Below, one piece after another: positions 18,955 to 26,754 of a stretch of 47,291 bases of DNA. A program made the translations under genes and the position numbers. Position 1 is the stretch's first letter; each line of letters opens with the position of its first letter. The notes beneath the pieces were generated by a model. It saw only the letters and a list, made by a program, of their open reading frames with translations, made no database searches and was not told the origin of the DNA. The DNA comes from an uncultured bacterium (GTDB taxonomy: Bacteria; Planctomycetota; UBA1135; UBA2386): the NCBI GenBank assembly GCA_937906475.1, contig CALCZA010000238.1:1-47291 (forward strand), in the 5' to 3' direction.

Positions 18955-19002
18955 TTAGGCCAATTTGTCCATCGGTGTGATTTCATAGATTATCCGGCCT
19001 AA
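18955..19002. promoter_or_regulatory. Candidate operator/promoter upstream of pdxR
   Basis: A 7-bp inverted repeat, TTAGGCC (18955-18961) and GGCCTAA (18996-19002), spans the short AT-richer gap upstream of pdxR. On the minus strand the sites read TTAGGCCGGATAAT and AATTGGCCTAATTG, about 40 bp apart, with a -10-like GATAAT beside the distal one. MocR regulators commonly bind paired sites at this kind of spacing, so autoregulation is plausible but unproven. Confidence 0.4.
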
Positions 19003-19130
19003 CCGGACCAGGCTTGAGTGGTCAATGAGGATTGTCTCGCGTGCCAACTGCTGTTGGCAAGGCTAGTTGCGACCGCAGATCGCTTCATCTGGAGAAGCCC
19101 ATCCCAGCAAATGTCCGATATGGCTGCACC

Positions 19131-19136
19131 GGAGGT
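19131..19136 (+). promoter_or_regulatory. Ribosome binding site deciding a TTG start
   Basis: GGAGGT lies 5 nt before TTG at 19142. Clear Shine-Dalgarno sites are scarce in this window, so this one is the main reason for starting the downstream gene at TTG, which also places its hydrophobic export signal at the N-terminus. Confidence 0.6.
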
Positions 19137-19141
19137 GGGAC

Positions 19142-20122
19142 TTGGACAAATTGCCGACAATAAACGTATGTGGAGTGGTGGCCCTAGCGGGGATAGCCCT
19201 GATGACGGGAACCTCTGATTTCGGAGACTCCCCCGACCCGCGCTTGCTCGCGAAATTGAACCCGCCGCCGGTGATCACATCGGAGGTGACGACCATCGAG
19301 CCAGCGACCGGCCACATGTATGGCTACGCCCACATGCCGTCAGCGCCGATGGGTGAGTCGGCTGAGGTCTCACGGAGCCTGAGGCCACGCATTGAGCAGT
19401 TGGTTGTCGCAGTTGGAAGCAACGCCCAAGCAAGCTTCGACAAGGAGTTGCGCGGCGCCTTCGAAGGCACGCTAAGCAACCAGACCGTGCAGCACATCCA
19501 GAGCTCAGATCGAGAAGTCGTCGAACGACTATTGTCTGGCCGCGCAGACTTCGGCTTGATCGGCGGGTCGCTGTCGCAACGCGAGGTCCAAGCTGGCCTG
19601 CGCCAGACCCAGATCGGCGTCGAACTGTGGGCTCTGTCAATCTCGCCACGGTCGTCGGTGCAATCGCTGAGTCGCGCGCAGGTCCGACAGATCTTCACGG
19701 GTCAGGTCACCGACTGGCAGCAACTAGGCTTCGACAGCGGCGCAATCGTAGCGGTCGTGCCGAGTGACAGCGTGGTGGCGCAACGGGCCGAACGCACCCT
19801 GATGCCTGGCGACGCGTTTGCGTCGACGTGCATCCGAGTCAGTAGCGAGCGGCACGTCGCCGACCAGATCCTGCAACACGCTGGAGCCATCGGCATCGTG
19901 CGCATCACGGCCGGCCCGCGCGCGCCGGAACAGAAACTGGTCCAGATCGATTGGACTCCGCCGACGCCCGCAGCATTCGGCTACGGCACCTACCCGTTTG
20001 GCATCCCCCTGCAACTCGTGACGTCAGGATTGCCGGACCGTCGCGCCCACGAGTTCCTCTCCTTTGCTGAGTCGGAACTCGGGCGATCTCTGTTCGCCCG
20101 CACGCTGACGTTCGCGCGCTAG
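19142..20122 (+). CDS. Periplasmic phosphate-binding-protein-like (PstS/PBP-like) protein
   Basis: A 326-residue exported protein. The N-terminus (LDKLPTINVCGVVALAGIALMTG) is a signal-like segment preceded by GGAGGT, which supports the TTG start; an earlier start at 19067 would bury it. From about residue 75 the PBP-like fold is visible: VVAVGSNAQASF, VERLLSGRADFGLIGG, SRAQVRQIFTGQVTDWQQLG (the 'IFtGkitnW' region of PstS relatives), QHAGAIGIVRI, and a C-terminal FLSFAESELGRSLF. No permease or ATPase gene is nearby, so it may act in binding, signalling or adhesion rather than in a classic ABC importer. It converges on the barrel gene 63 bp away. Confidence 0.75.
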   Translation: MDKLPTINVCGVVALAGIALMTGTSDFGDSPDPRLLAKLNPPPVITSEVTTIEPATGHMYGYAHMPSAPMGESAEVSRSLRPRIEQLVVAVGSNAQASFDKELRGAFEGTLSNQTVQHIQSSDREVVERLLSGRADFGLIGGSLSQREVQAGLRQTQIGVELWALSISPRSSVQSLSRAQVRQIFTGQVTDWQQLGFDSGAIVAVVPSDSVVAQRAERTLMPGDAFASTCIRVSSERHVADQILQHAGAIGIVRITAGPRAPEQKLVQIDWTPPTPAAFGYGTYPFGIPLQLVTSGLPDRRAHEFLSFAESELGRSLFARTLTFAR

Positions 20123-20185
20123 TACACCCGGCGCGAGAAGTTAGCCATGCAACACATGACTGATTGCCGCTTGGCAGCGCCAATC

Positions 20186-20944
20186 CTAGAAGCGGATGCC
20201 AGCGCTCAAGTAGAACCCCTGAACATCGACGTCGGCATCAAAGTCACGCGACGATGCGCGACCGTAGCCATCGATCAAGATGTAGCGGTAACCGAACTTG
20301 ACGTCGTAGTCCTCATTGACCGCCCAGTTGGCGTATCCCTCGAGGTCCAGGTAGCGACCGTTCGCATCGCCAAGATCGGCGGACATGATGCCCATGTTGG
20401 TACCAAACGTGAAGTCTTCCCAGAAGCCTTCGAACTCAAGGTAGGGCATCGGCACGAACACTTCGCTGGTCACGCCTTCGCTAGCGATGGGCGAACGAGC
20501 CGCAACGTCGAGCGAATAGAAGCCCAACTGCCCACCGACGCCAAGGCGATAGTGAGCACCGCGCAGCACCTGGTAGCTGTAATTGGTGGCCACCGTGAAG
20601 AAGTCCAGCGACGTCTGCACTTGCTCTCCAGCCTGGATGTTGCCGTAGGCGTTGGCCAACGTCCCCGAACCCTCCGAATCAATGTAGAAGCCGTTCAGAC
20701 GCGCGCGGTGCGCGTTGTAGTCCGTTCGCAAGGCCACGTAGGGCGCGAACTCGGTTTCGCCGAGACCCATGTTGCCGTCGACGCTGTTGTTCGGCGGTAG
20801 CACTTGATTTTGAGGGCTGTTGGCCAACGCGAACTCACCCCGAGCGCGAGCAAACATTGGCCCAACTTCCGCGCGGTACGTTTGGCCAACACACGCCGCG
20901 AACGTGATCACAAGGAGTAGGGACAGGAGCCTGGACAGCTTCAT
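20186..20944 (-). CDS. Outer-membrane beta-barrel-like protein
   Basis: A 252-residue exported protein of no named family. ATG at 20944 (MKLSRLLSLLLVITFAACVG) begins a signal peptide in which FAAC could serve as a lipobox. The body is rich in alternating hydrophobic/polar strands with aromatic residues (YVALRTDYNAHRARLNGFYID, YRLGVGGQLGFYSLDV, YDVKFGYRYILIDGYG) and ends in ...QGFYLSAGIRF, a terminal Phe typical of barrel proteins. The neighbour at 20993-21297 is a broken homologue. Its role is unknown; a small pore or structural barrel is possible. Confidence 0.65.
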   Translation of the reverse strand: MKLSRLLSLLLVITFAACVGQTYRAEVGPMFARARGEFALANSPQNQVLPPNNSVDGNMGLGETEFAPYVALRTDYNAHRARLNGFYIDSEGSGTLANAYGNIQAGEQVQTSLDFFTVATNYSYQVLRGAHYRLGVGGQLGFYSLDVAARSPIASEGVTSEVFVPMPYLEFEGFWEDFTFGTNMGIMSADLGDANGRYLDLEGYANWAVNEDYDVKFGYRYILIDGYGRASSRDFDADVDVQGFYLSAGIRF

Positions 20945-20992
20945 GGAATCGAGCATCGCTTGACTGGCTACAAAACGCCAGTCGATCGTAGA

Positions 20993-21297
20993 TTAGAATC
21001 GAAGTCCGCCACCGATGACCCATCCTTGGATCTGTAAGTCGGTCGCGAAGTCTTCAGACCCAGTATCACCCTCGCCGTTGATGCTGATGAAACGATGCCC
21101 CACAAAGACGTGCCCAAAAGCACGGGGTACCACTCAATCATGACTTCGAAGTCGAGGAACTTGCCATCGTTGTCGTCAAGGTCCGAAAACTCAAGGTCCC
21201 CGGGCGTCGTAACCACAGGTTGAGAACCGATACCAACTTCCCCACGAAGACAGGCCTTCGACACAAGTCCGATGTCATTGATCTCCTCGCTGCTCAT
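20993..21297 (-). pseudogene. Frameshifted paralogue of the adjacent beta-barrel protein
   Basis: From 21297 down to about 21125 one minus-strand frame encodes DLDDNDGKFLDFEV followed by IEWYP, which parallels DLGDANGRYLDLEG in the intact neighbour. Near 21120 the homology jumps to another frame, which reads through 20993 to a TAA and ends GHRFISINGEGDTGSEDF...GGGLRF. These last 35 residues align without gaps to the intact neighbour's C-terminus, and I count 15 identities. A third frame near 21310-21400 reads VPAGVMFDFFALDFRASE before a stop, so decay probably extends to about 21420. I see no intact gene in 21298-21590. Confidence 0.7.
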
Positions 21298-21580
21298 CAG
21301 AGCTATTCACTCGCCCGAAAATCGAGCGCGAAGAAGTCAAACATCACCCCAGCCGGCACCTTCGCGAGGCCAAAATCAAAGTCGTGCGACACGGTGCCCT
21401 CGGCCACGGAAGGCCACCGTGCTGTCGACGGTCGCTCTCTGCAGCAACCCACCAAGCGAATTATCCGACTGACCATGACCGGTATCCCGCAATCAAAACA
21501 CTGTTGCTAACTGCGATCGTTGCAATGGCAACCTGCCGCCCCGACACTCCCGCGAACGCAATCCTTCGCCCGTTGCCACC

Positions 21581-21585
21581 AGGAG
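21581..21585 (+). promoter_or_regulatory. Ribosome binding site before 21591
   Basis: AGGAG lies 5 nt before ATG at 21591 and supports that start over an open frame reaching 69 codons further upstream through sequence that overlaps the barrel pseudogene. Confidence 0.5.
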
Positions 21586-21590
21586 TCTGC

Positions 21591-22424
21591 ATGAACTGCC
21601 GCGTCGCCGCTCTGCTCTGTGTCGTCAGTGTTACCGCTACTGGTTGCTTCATTCCCGACGGAGCCGCCCCGAGCGTTGGTATCGGCAGTGTGGTTGCCTC
21701 CAAGTTCGTGCATCGAGGCATGGTCAATGTCGACCGGCCGGTATTCCAACCATCGCTGTCGATGTCGCTGCCAACCAAGATCGAAGGCGACAGTGTTTCG
21801 ATCACGACGCGCGGCAACATGGACCTGCAGAATGACAACGGCAAGGCGTGGTTCCCCAACGGCCATGCCGGTCGCTTCAGCGAGATCGACTTCATCGGCA
21901 CCTACAGCCACCAACTGACCGAATCGATCAACATCCGCGGTGGCCTGTTTAGCTACAACTTGCCGAACGGTCAGGAGTTTCCCAAGAACAGGGACGGCAG
22001 CGGCCCGGGTGAAGAACGCGGCGGCACGACCGAAGTGTTCGTCGTCGCCAGCGCCAACGTGCTCGAAACGACGCCCTACCTGTCGTGGCACTACGACTTC
22101 GACGAAGTGCGCTCCGCCTACTACCGCCTCGGCATCACCGAGTCGTTTGTCATCAACGACCAATGGAACATCGTGGTCGACGGATCGATCGGATACGCAG
22201 CGTCTGGCCAATCCGATTGGCTCTACGACCTGGACGAGAGTGGCTTTGCGGACCTGCGCGGCTTTGCCAAGGTCAACTACGCCTACGACGACCGCACGAC
22301 AATCAGCGCCGGCGTGCATGGCTCGACCCTCGTTGACAGGGCAATCAATCGCTGGTCCACCAACATCGGTGGCATCGACACCGACCCGATCTGGCTCTCG
22401 CTCGGTGTGAACTGGAGCTTCTAG
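21591..22424 (+). CDS. Outer-membrane barrel-like lipoprotein
   Basis: A 277-residue exported protein. MNCRVAALLCVVSVTATGC ends in a plausible lipobox (TATGC), so it may be lipidated. The mature part begins GIGSVVASKFVHRGM...FQPSLSMSLP, resembling the first strands of a family of outer-membrane proteins that open with '(S/Q)-Y-x-x-R-G' and 'QPxxxLxxP'. Amphipathic strands continue to a C-terminal SLGVNWSF. ATG at 21591 is backed by AGGAG. It converges on the kinase gene 31 bp away. Function unknown. Confidence 0.65.
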   Translation: MNCRVAALLCVVSVTATGCFIPDGAAPSVGIGSVVASKFVHRGMVNVDRPVFQPSLSMSLPTKIEGDSVSITTRGNMDLQNDNGKAWFPNGHAGRFSEIDFIGTYSHQLTESINIRGGLFSYNLPNGQEFPKNRDGSGPGEERGGTTEVFVVASANVLETTPYLSWHYDFDEVRSAYYRLGITESFVINDQWNIVVDGSIGYAASGQSDWLYDLDESGFADLRGFAKVNYAYDDRTTISAGVHGSTLVDRAINRWSTNIGGIDTDPIWLSLGVNWSF

Positions 22425-22455
22425 GAGGCCCAGTCGGCCGGCGGTGTTCGCGGCA

Positions 22456-24870
22456 CTAACGATGCGAGGCGCGAAACTCGCAGCGGCTCTTGGTCACCAG
22501 CAGCTGCAACTGGCCACCTTCCGCCAACGCGGCGCGATCGGCCTCGGTCAAGTCCACGGTGACCGGCGGCTTTCGCGAAATGGTCGGCTCGGCCAACGGC
22601 TCGCCATCCACCGGCGCCGGCTGACCGAACTCGCCAACCTGGAGCACCAGCTGCTTGCCGACGCGGCGCACCGAGAACCAACCGCGGTTGGCGCCGTTTG
22701 AGAGGGTCGGCTGCATCCAAGTCAACTTGGGCGCGGACACGAACGGCCGCCACTCTTCCTGGCCGGGAACCTGTTCGAGCACTTCGATGGTCCACACGGT
22801 CTCGTTTTTGCCGATCGAGCACCGCACCGCATAGCCCTTTGCACCAAAGCGGAAGGCGATCAGTGCCGAAGCTTCTCCGTCCGCCGCAGCAGTGGGAGTG
22901 AGTGTTCCAGTCCACTCCCAGAATGCATCGGTATCCAGCTTGGTCGTGAGGACCGGCTTGATCGACCTCACGACGCGCCCCGAAACACACCGGTTGGCCG
23001 GGTTGGCGCCCTCCAACTCGAGCCAAGTCCCAACAGGCTCGCTCCACAGACCGGTCGCTTCGAAACCGATGAGCGGCATGGTCGGCGTGATATCGTCTAC
23101 CACGATGCGGAACTCGCGATTGGCGACCGCGGTCGAAACGGCATCGCTCACCTCGACCCGAATGACGTGCTCAACGCCAGGCAACCCATCCAACAGCCGG
23201 AACTTGATCTCCGCGCTACCGGGCTGCGACATCAGACTCATCGAGTCCTCCGGCCATGTCCACTTGTAGTGCAGCTGGTCACCATCCGGGTCCGAGGCAC
23301 GAACCGCGAGCCCGAACATGGCGTTCAGGGCAACCGTGGCATCGTCCGATTCCTTGCCGCCCTTCGAGAGCTTGAGCGAAGCAATCGTCGGCGCCGAGTT
23401 GGGGGTGACGTTGTTCGGTGTCTTGTTGTCGGTCTTGACCGTGTTGTTCGAATTGGGCGTGCCGCCAGGATCACCGCCCGTGCCGAACACAATCCCGAGC
23501 ACAGCGGCAACCAAGACTGCTGCTCCAATGCCGATGTAGAGCCCCTTCTTGCTGCCACCATCACCCGGCGCGGCAGCCATTGGATTGGTCGCCGCCGTCG
23601 GCGTAACTCGTGTACCTCCATCCTGGAATGCTGGCGCTGCGGGCTCATCAGCTCCGGCAGGACCGCCCTCCGACAAGAAGTCGAGTTCGCCCGTGTTCAA
23701 CATGCCGGGCGAAGTGTTGGACTTCGATTGAGCCGCAGGCTGCGCCGGCCGTTGCTGCGTGCCCCTCGGCATCGTTGCGTCGACCCCACCACCTGGCGAA
23801 CCTGTTGGCCGTTTGCCACCTGGCGCCGAAGGAATGGTCTGATCCAAGATGTCTGACGCGCCACGCGGACCGCCGGGCGCCGAAGGCGGCGCCGCCTGAC
23901 TCCGGTTCGCCAGCAACGCCGTCAGCAACTCGTTGGCTTCGTTGTCGAGCTCCTTGTAGCTCGCCGGACGATCGTTGCGATTGCTCGCCAATAACCTCTG
24001 CGTGAACGCTCCGACGGCGGCCGGCAGATCAGGCTTCTCGTCGCATGGGTTGGGGCTGGATGGGTCGCGCTTGCGCAGCACAATGTCCGTCAGCTTGTTG
24101 CCGCCGAACGCAGGCTGGCCAACGAGCATCTCGTAGAGACAGCAACCGAGACCGTAGATGTCGCTGCGGAAGTCGACCGAGTCCGGATCATCGAACTGCT
24201 CAGGCGACATCGTCGACGGCGTGCCCATCACCGAACCCGGCGAGGTCAGGCCCATGCCAACTTGTTCGTGCGTCATGCGCGCGAGGCCGAGGTCGACGAT
24301 CTTGGGCGTGAACGGGAACCGGATGTCGAGCGTCGTCGACGTCACCGACTCGAGCAGAATGTTCTCCGGCTTGATGTCGCGGTGGATGATGTCCGACTGG
24401 TGCGCGTGCGCCAGTGCCAGGGCACTCGAGCGAATCAGCCGGATCGCAGCCATCGGTTCGACCGGACCGTTGTCGCCGATCCACGCCTTCAAGTTCGGGC
24501 CGTCGCAGAACTCCATGACCAGGTAGGACTGGCCTTCCGGCGTCGTGTCCGCCATGTGGCAGCCGACAATGTTGGGGTGGCTAATACCGGCGAGGATCTT
24601 GGCTTCGCGCTGGAAACGTTGCGCAAACGCATCGCCGCCGAGGTCCACCGACAAGAACTTGACCGCGACCCGACGGTCGAGGAAGTCCTGGCGACCGCTG
24701 TAGACGACGCCCATGCCGCCGCGCGCGATCTCATAGTGCAGCGTGATCCCGGGGATCTTGGGGAGGTCCTTGGGCAACTCTTGCCCAGGCGGCACGCCGT
24801 CCGGATGGAACGGATTGGTCGGGTCGCCCTTTTTGCCAAACCGCTTTCCCTTGGGGTCAGTTCCACTCAC
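22456..24870 (-). CDS. Transmembrane Ser/Thr protein kinase with extracellular sensor region
   Basis: An 804-residue bacterial Hanks-type kinase. The cytosolic kinase domain covers about residues 44-320: glycine loop ARGGMGVVYSG, catalytic Lys in VAVKFL (K71), HRDIKPEN (D165), and VDLGLAR, where the usual DFG is DLG (193-195). A Pro/Ala-rich linker leads to one membrane helix (about 443-463, GLYIGIGAAVLVAAVLGIVFG). Outside are an Ig/cadherin-like domain (RASDPDGDQLHYKWTW) and a C-terminal domain that looks like a concanavalin-type jelly roll. The start is GTG, 2 bp after the stop of the upstream redoxin lipoprotein, so the two are surely co-transcribed. The ligand is unknown. Confidence 0.92.
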   Translation of the reverse strand: MSGTDPKGKRFGKKGDPTNPFHPDGVPPGQELPKDLPKIPGITLHYEIARGGMGVVYSGRQDFLDRRVAVKFLSVDLGGDAFAQRFQREAKILAGISHPNIVGCHMADTTPEGQSYLVMEFCDGPNLKAWIGDNGPVEPMAAIRLIRSSALALAHAHQSDIIHRDIKPENILLESVTSTTLDIRFPFTPKIVDLGLARMTHEQVGMGLTSPGSVMGTPSTMSPEQFDDPDSVDFRSDIYGLGCCLYEMLVGQPAFGGNKLTDIVLRKRDPSSPNPCDEKPDLPAAVGAFTQRLLASNRNDRPASYKELDNEANELLTALLANRSQAAPPSAPGGPRGASDILDQTIPSAPGGKRPTGSPGGGVDATMPRGTQQRPAQPAAQSKSNTSPGMLNTGELDFLSEGGPAGADEPAAPAFQDGGTRVTPTAATNPMAAAPGDGGSKKGLYIGIGAAVLVAAVLGIVFGTGGDPGGTPNSNNTVKTDNKTPNNVTPNSAPTIASLKLSKGGKESDDATVALNAMFGLAVRASDPDGDQLHYKWTWPEDSMSLMSQPGSAEIKFRLLDGLPGVEHVIRVEVSDAVSTAVANREFRIVVDDITPTMPLIGFEATGLWSEPVGTWLELEGANPANRCVSGRVVRSIKPVLTTKLDTDAFWEWTGTLTPTAAADGEASALIAFRFGAKGYAVRCSIGKNETVWTIEVLEQVPGQEEWRPFVSAPKLTWMQPTLSNGANRGWFSVRRVGKQLVLQVGEFGQPAPVDGEPLAEPTISRKPPVTVDLTEADRAALAEGGQLQLLVTKSRCEFRASHR

Positions 24871-24872
24871 GC

Positions 24873-26582
24873 CTACATCCCCTCGATCAACTTGATCAGT
24901 GTGTTGGTTGCCGGACGGTCCGCACGGTGCTCGCCGACGTACGCGTATTGTACGATTCCCGTCTGGTCGATGATGATCGTCGTCGGCGACGCCAAGTCCC
25001 CCTCAATGCCCAGTTTGGTCACGAGTTCGAGGTCCTGGTCGTAGAACACGCGGTACGGCGGCGGCCCCTCGCCAAACTCCTCTTCGTAGAGCAGGCGGAA
25101 CGACTCTTCGTTCTCGCGGGCACCTGGGTAGATCACGAGCACTTCGACGTTGGCCGCTTGGAGCTTGGCGCGCGCCTTCGCGAGTGCCTTGGTTTGTGCG
25201 ACGCAATACATGCACACTTCGCCGAGGAAGCCACGCAGCACAACGATCATGACGCGCTGCTTGCCCTGGTAGTCCTTGAGGTTGACGTCGTTGCCGTCGA
25301 CACCCTTCATGATGTCGAAGGGCATGGGCTTGTTCTCAAGGTTCTTGCGACGACCAGTGCCGGTCTTCGGACGCGGACCACCCGGCGTCGGCGCGTAGAT
25401 CTCGCCGGTCGAGTTGCTGCGCTTCTTGCCGACGCTGTACTGCTCGACCATCTTCGACAGGTTCTTCTTGTCCTTGACCGACAGTTGCGGCTGCGCGGCT
25501 GCTGGCTCGCGCATCCCCTCGTCGTCGAGTGCCGCGACAATTGCCTTCGGTCGCGGCGCCGGCTTGCTTGGTGCCACTTCACTTTCGAGCAACACGGCAG
25601 CGACGTATGGCGTCACGCCTGCGTTCATCTTGTGTTCGTTGACGAACAACGAAACCTGCGACTCGGGTGACGCGGCGGCGATCGTAACCATGTTCGGCCA
25701 TGGATCGACGCGCACGGGCGGCGGTGGCAACGCGCCGGCGGCCATCGCACGACTGGTACCGTTCGCGACGCATAGTCCACTGACCACGACACCACCGTCA
25801 AAGCGGCCCTTCGCCAGCACGCCACCGTCTTCGTCACGAGCCTCAAACACCCCATTCGGGGACGAATCGGCCATTCCGCAGCTCAAGCGCAGCTTGCCGT
25901 TGGCGTGCCAACTAGTCCAACGACCAGTCGCTTTGCCATTGACCAAAACCCCGACGCGTTGCAACTTGGTAGTGCCCGGCCACACCTGCCGAACGACCTG
26001 CACACCGGCCTTGCTTTGGAAGTCTTGGATGCGGCTCGCGCCATTCTCACTCCACAGTTGCCACGGCCCAATGCGACTGCCGCGGTAGTAGACGCCTTCG
26101 GCGCGCGGCTTGCCGCCGGCATAATAAAAGCGCCACAGACCCGACTGCTTGCCGGCATCAAACTGGCCTTCGCGAACGACTGAGCCATCGTTGCCGTAGA
26201 AGGTCCACAGGCCGTCTTCGAAGTCTCCGAAGTAGCTGCCCTTCGATTGCGGCGTAGAGTCCTCGTAGGTGTAAATCCACTCCCCGGTGCGCAACCCCTT
26301 GTCGTCATAGAACCCCGAGCGCTTCTCGGTGCCGTTCTCGTAGTAGAAGACCCAAGCACCAACCTGGCGGTCGTTCGCGTAGGTGCCCTTGGCAAGCGGT
26401 TGGCCGGACTCATACGAGAGGGTCCACTCACCGGATTGCATCTCACCCAGCAACTTCCCCTTCGTTTTGGGAAGACCGTTTGGCCAGAACTCTCGGAAGT
26501 CGATCAACTGACTAGCTAAGAACTTGCAGGAGCCCAGCAGCACGAACGGGACAGCAAACAACAACAGGGTCGATTTCTTCAT
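24873..26582 (-). CDS. Lipoprotein with MORN/YwqK-like repeats fused to a peroxiredoxin-like domain
   Basis: A 569-residue lipoprotein; ATG at 26582 gives MKKSTLLLFAVPFVLLGSC with the lipobox Cys at 19. Residues about 30-270 hold at least eight MORN/YwqK-like repeats of about 23 residues, such as GEWTLSYESGQPLAKGTY, GAWVFYYENGTEKRSGFY and GLWRFYYAGGKPRAEGVY. After a basic linker, residues about 420-569 form an AhpC/TSA-type thioredoxin fold with a CxxC (CMYC, C457-C460) after LRGFLGEV and SPTTIIIDQTGIVQYAY. It probably reduces peroxides or disulphides at the envelope while the repeats bind a partner. It is followed 2 bp later by the kinase. Confidence 0.82.
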   Translation of the reverse strand: MKKSTLLLFAVPFVLLGSCKFLASQLIDFREFWPNGLPKTKGKLLGEMQSGEWTLSYESGQPLAKGTYANDRQVGAWVFYYENGTEKRSGFYDDKGLRTGEWIYTYEDSTPQSKGSYFGDFEDGLWTFYGNDGSVVREGQFDAGKQSGLWRFYYAGGKPRAEGVYYRGSRIGPWQLWSENGASRIQDFQSKAGVQVVRQVWPGTTKLQRVGVLVNGKATGRWTSWHANGKLRLSCGMADSSPNGVFEARDEDGGVLAKGRFDGGVVVSGLCVANGTSRAMAAGALPPPPVRVDPWPNMVTIAAASPESQVSLFVNEHKMNAGVTPYVAAVLLESEVAPSKPAPRPKAIVAALDDEGMREPAAAQPQLSVKDKKNLSKMVEQYSVGKKRSNSTGEIYAPTPGGPRPKTGTGRRKNLENKPMPFDIMKGVDGNDVNLKDYQGKQRVMIVVLRGFLGEVCMYCVAQTKALAKARAKLQAANVEVLVIYPGARENEESFRLLYEEEFGEGPPPYRVFYDQDLELVTKLGIEGDLASPTTIIIDQTGIVQYAYVGEHRADRPATNTLIKLIEGM

Positions 26583-26754
26583 CAGCTTTGATTGATGGCA
26601 CTTGGCCATCCGTGACAAGTATCCGCTGACAAGCCAGCGACTACCAGCGTCAGCAGCGGCAAAGACTCCTCCGGCTACATCCAGTTCATGTTGCGCTTGC
26701 AGGTCATTCTGACGTTAGGCTGTCAAGCCAACATCGACCGGCATCGAGTACTCT

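Noticed and set aside
20147..20800. A 217-codon open frame on the plus strand
   Set aside because: It is antisense to the barrel-like gene, which has a signal peptide and a terminal Phe.
21507..22319. A 270-codon minus-strand frame opposite the lipoprotein barrel
   Set aside because: It has no motifs, and the plus-strand gene has a ribosome binding site and a lipobox.
22425..22455. A GGCC-rich possible terminator between the barrel lipoprotein and the kinase gene
   Set aside because: The pairing is short and ambiguous and no T-run follows.
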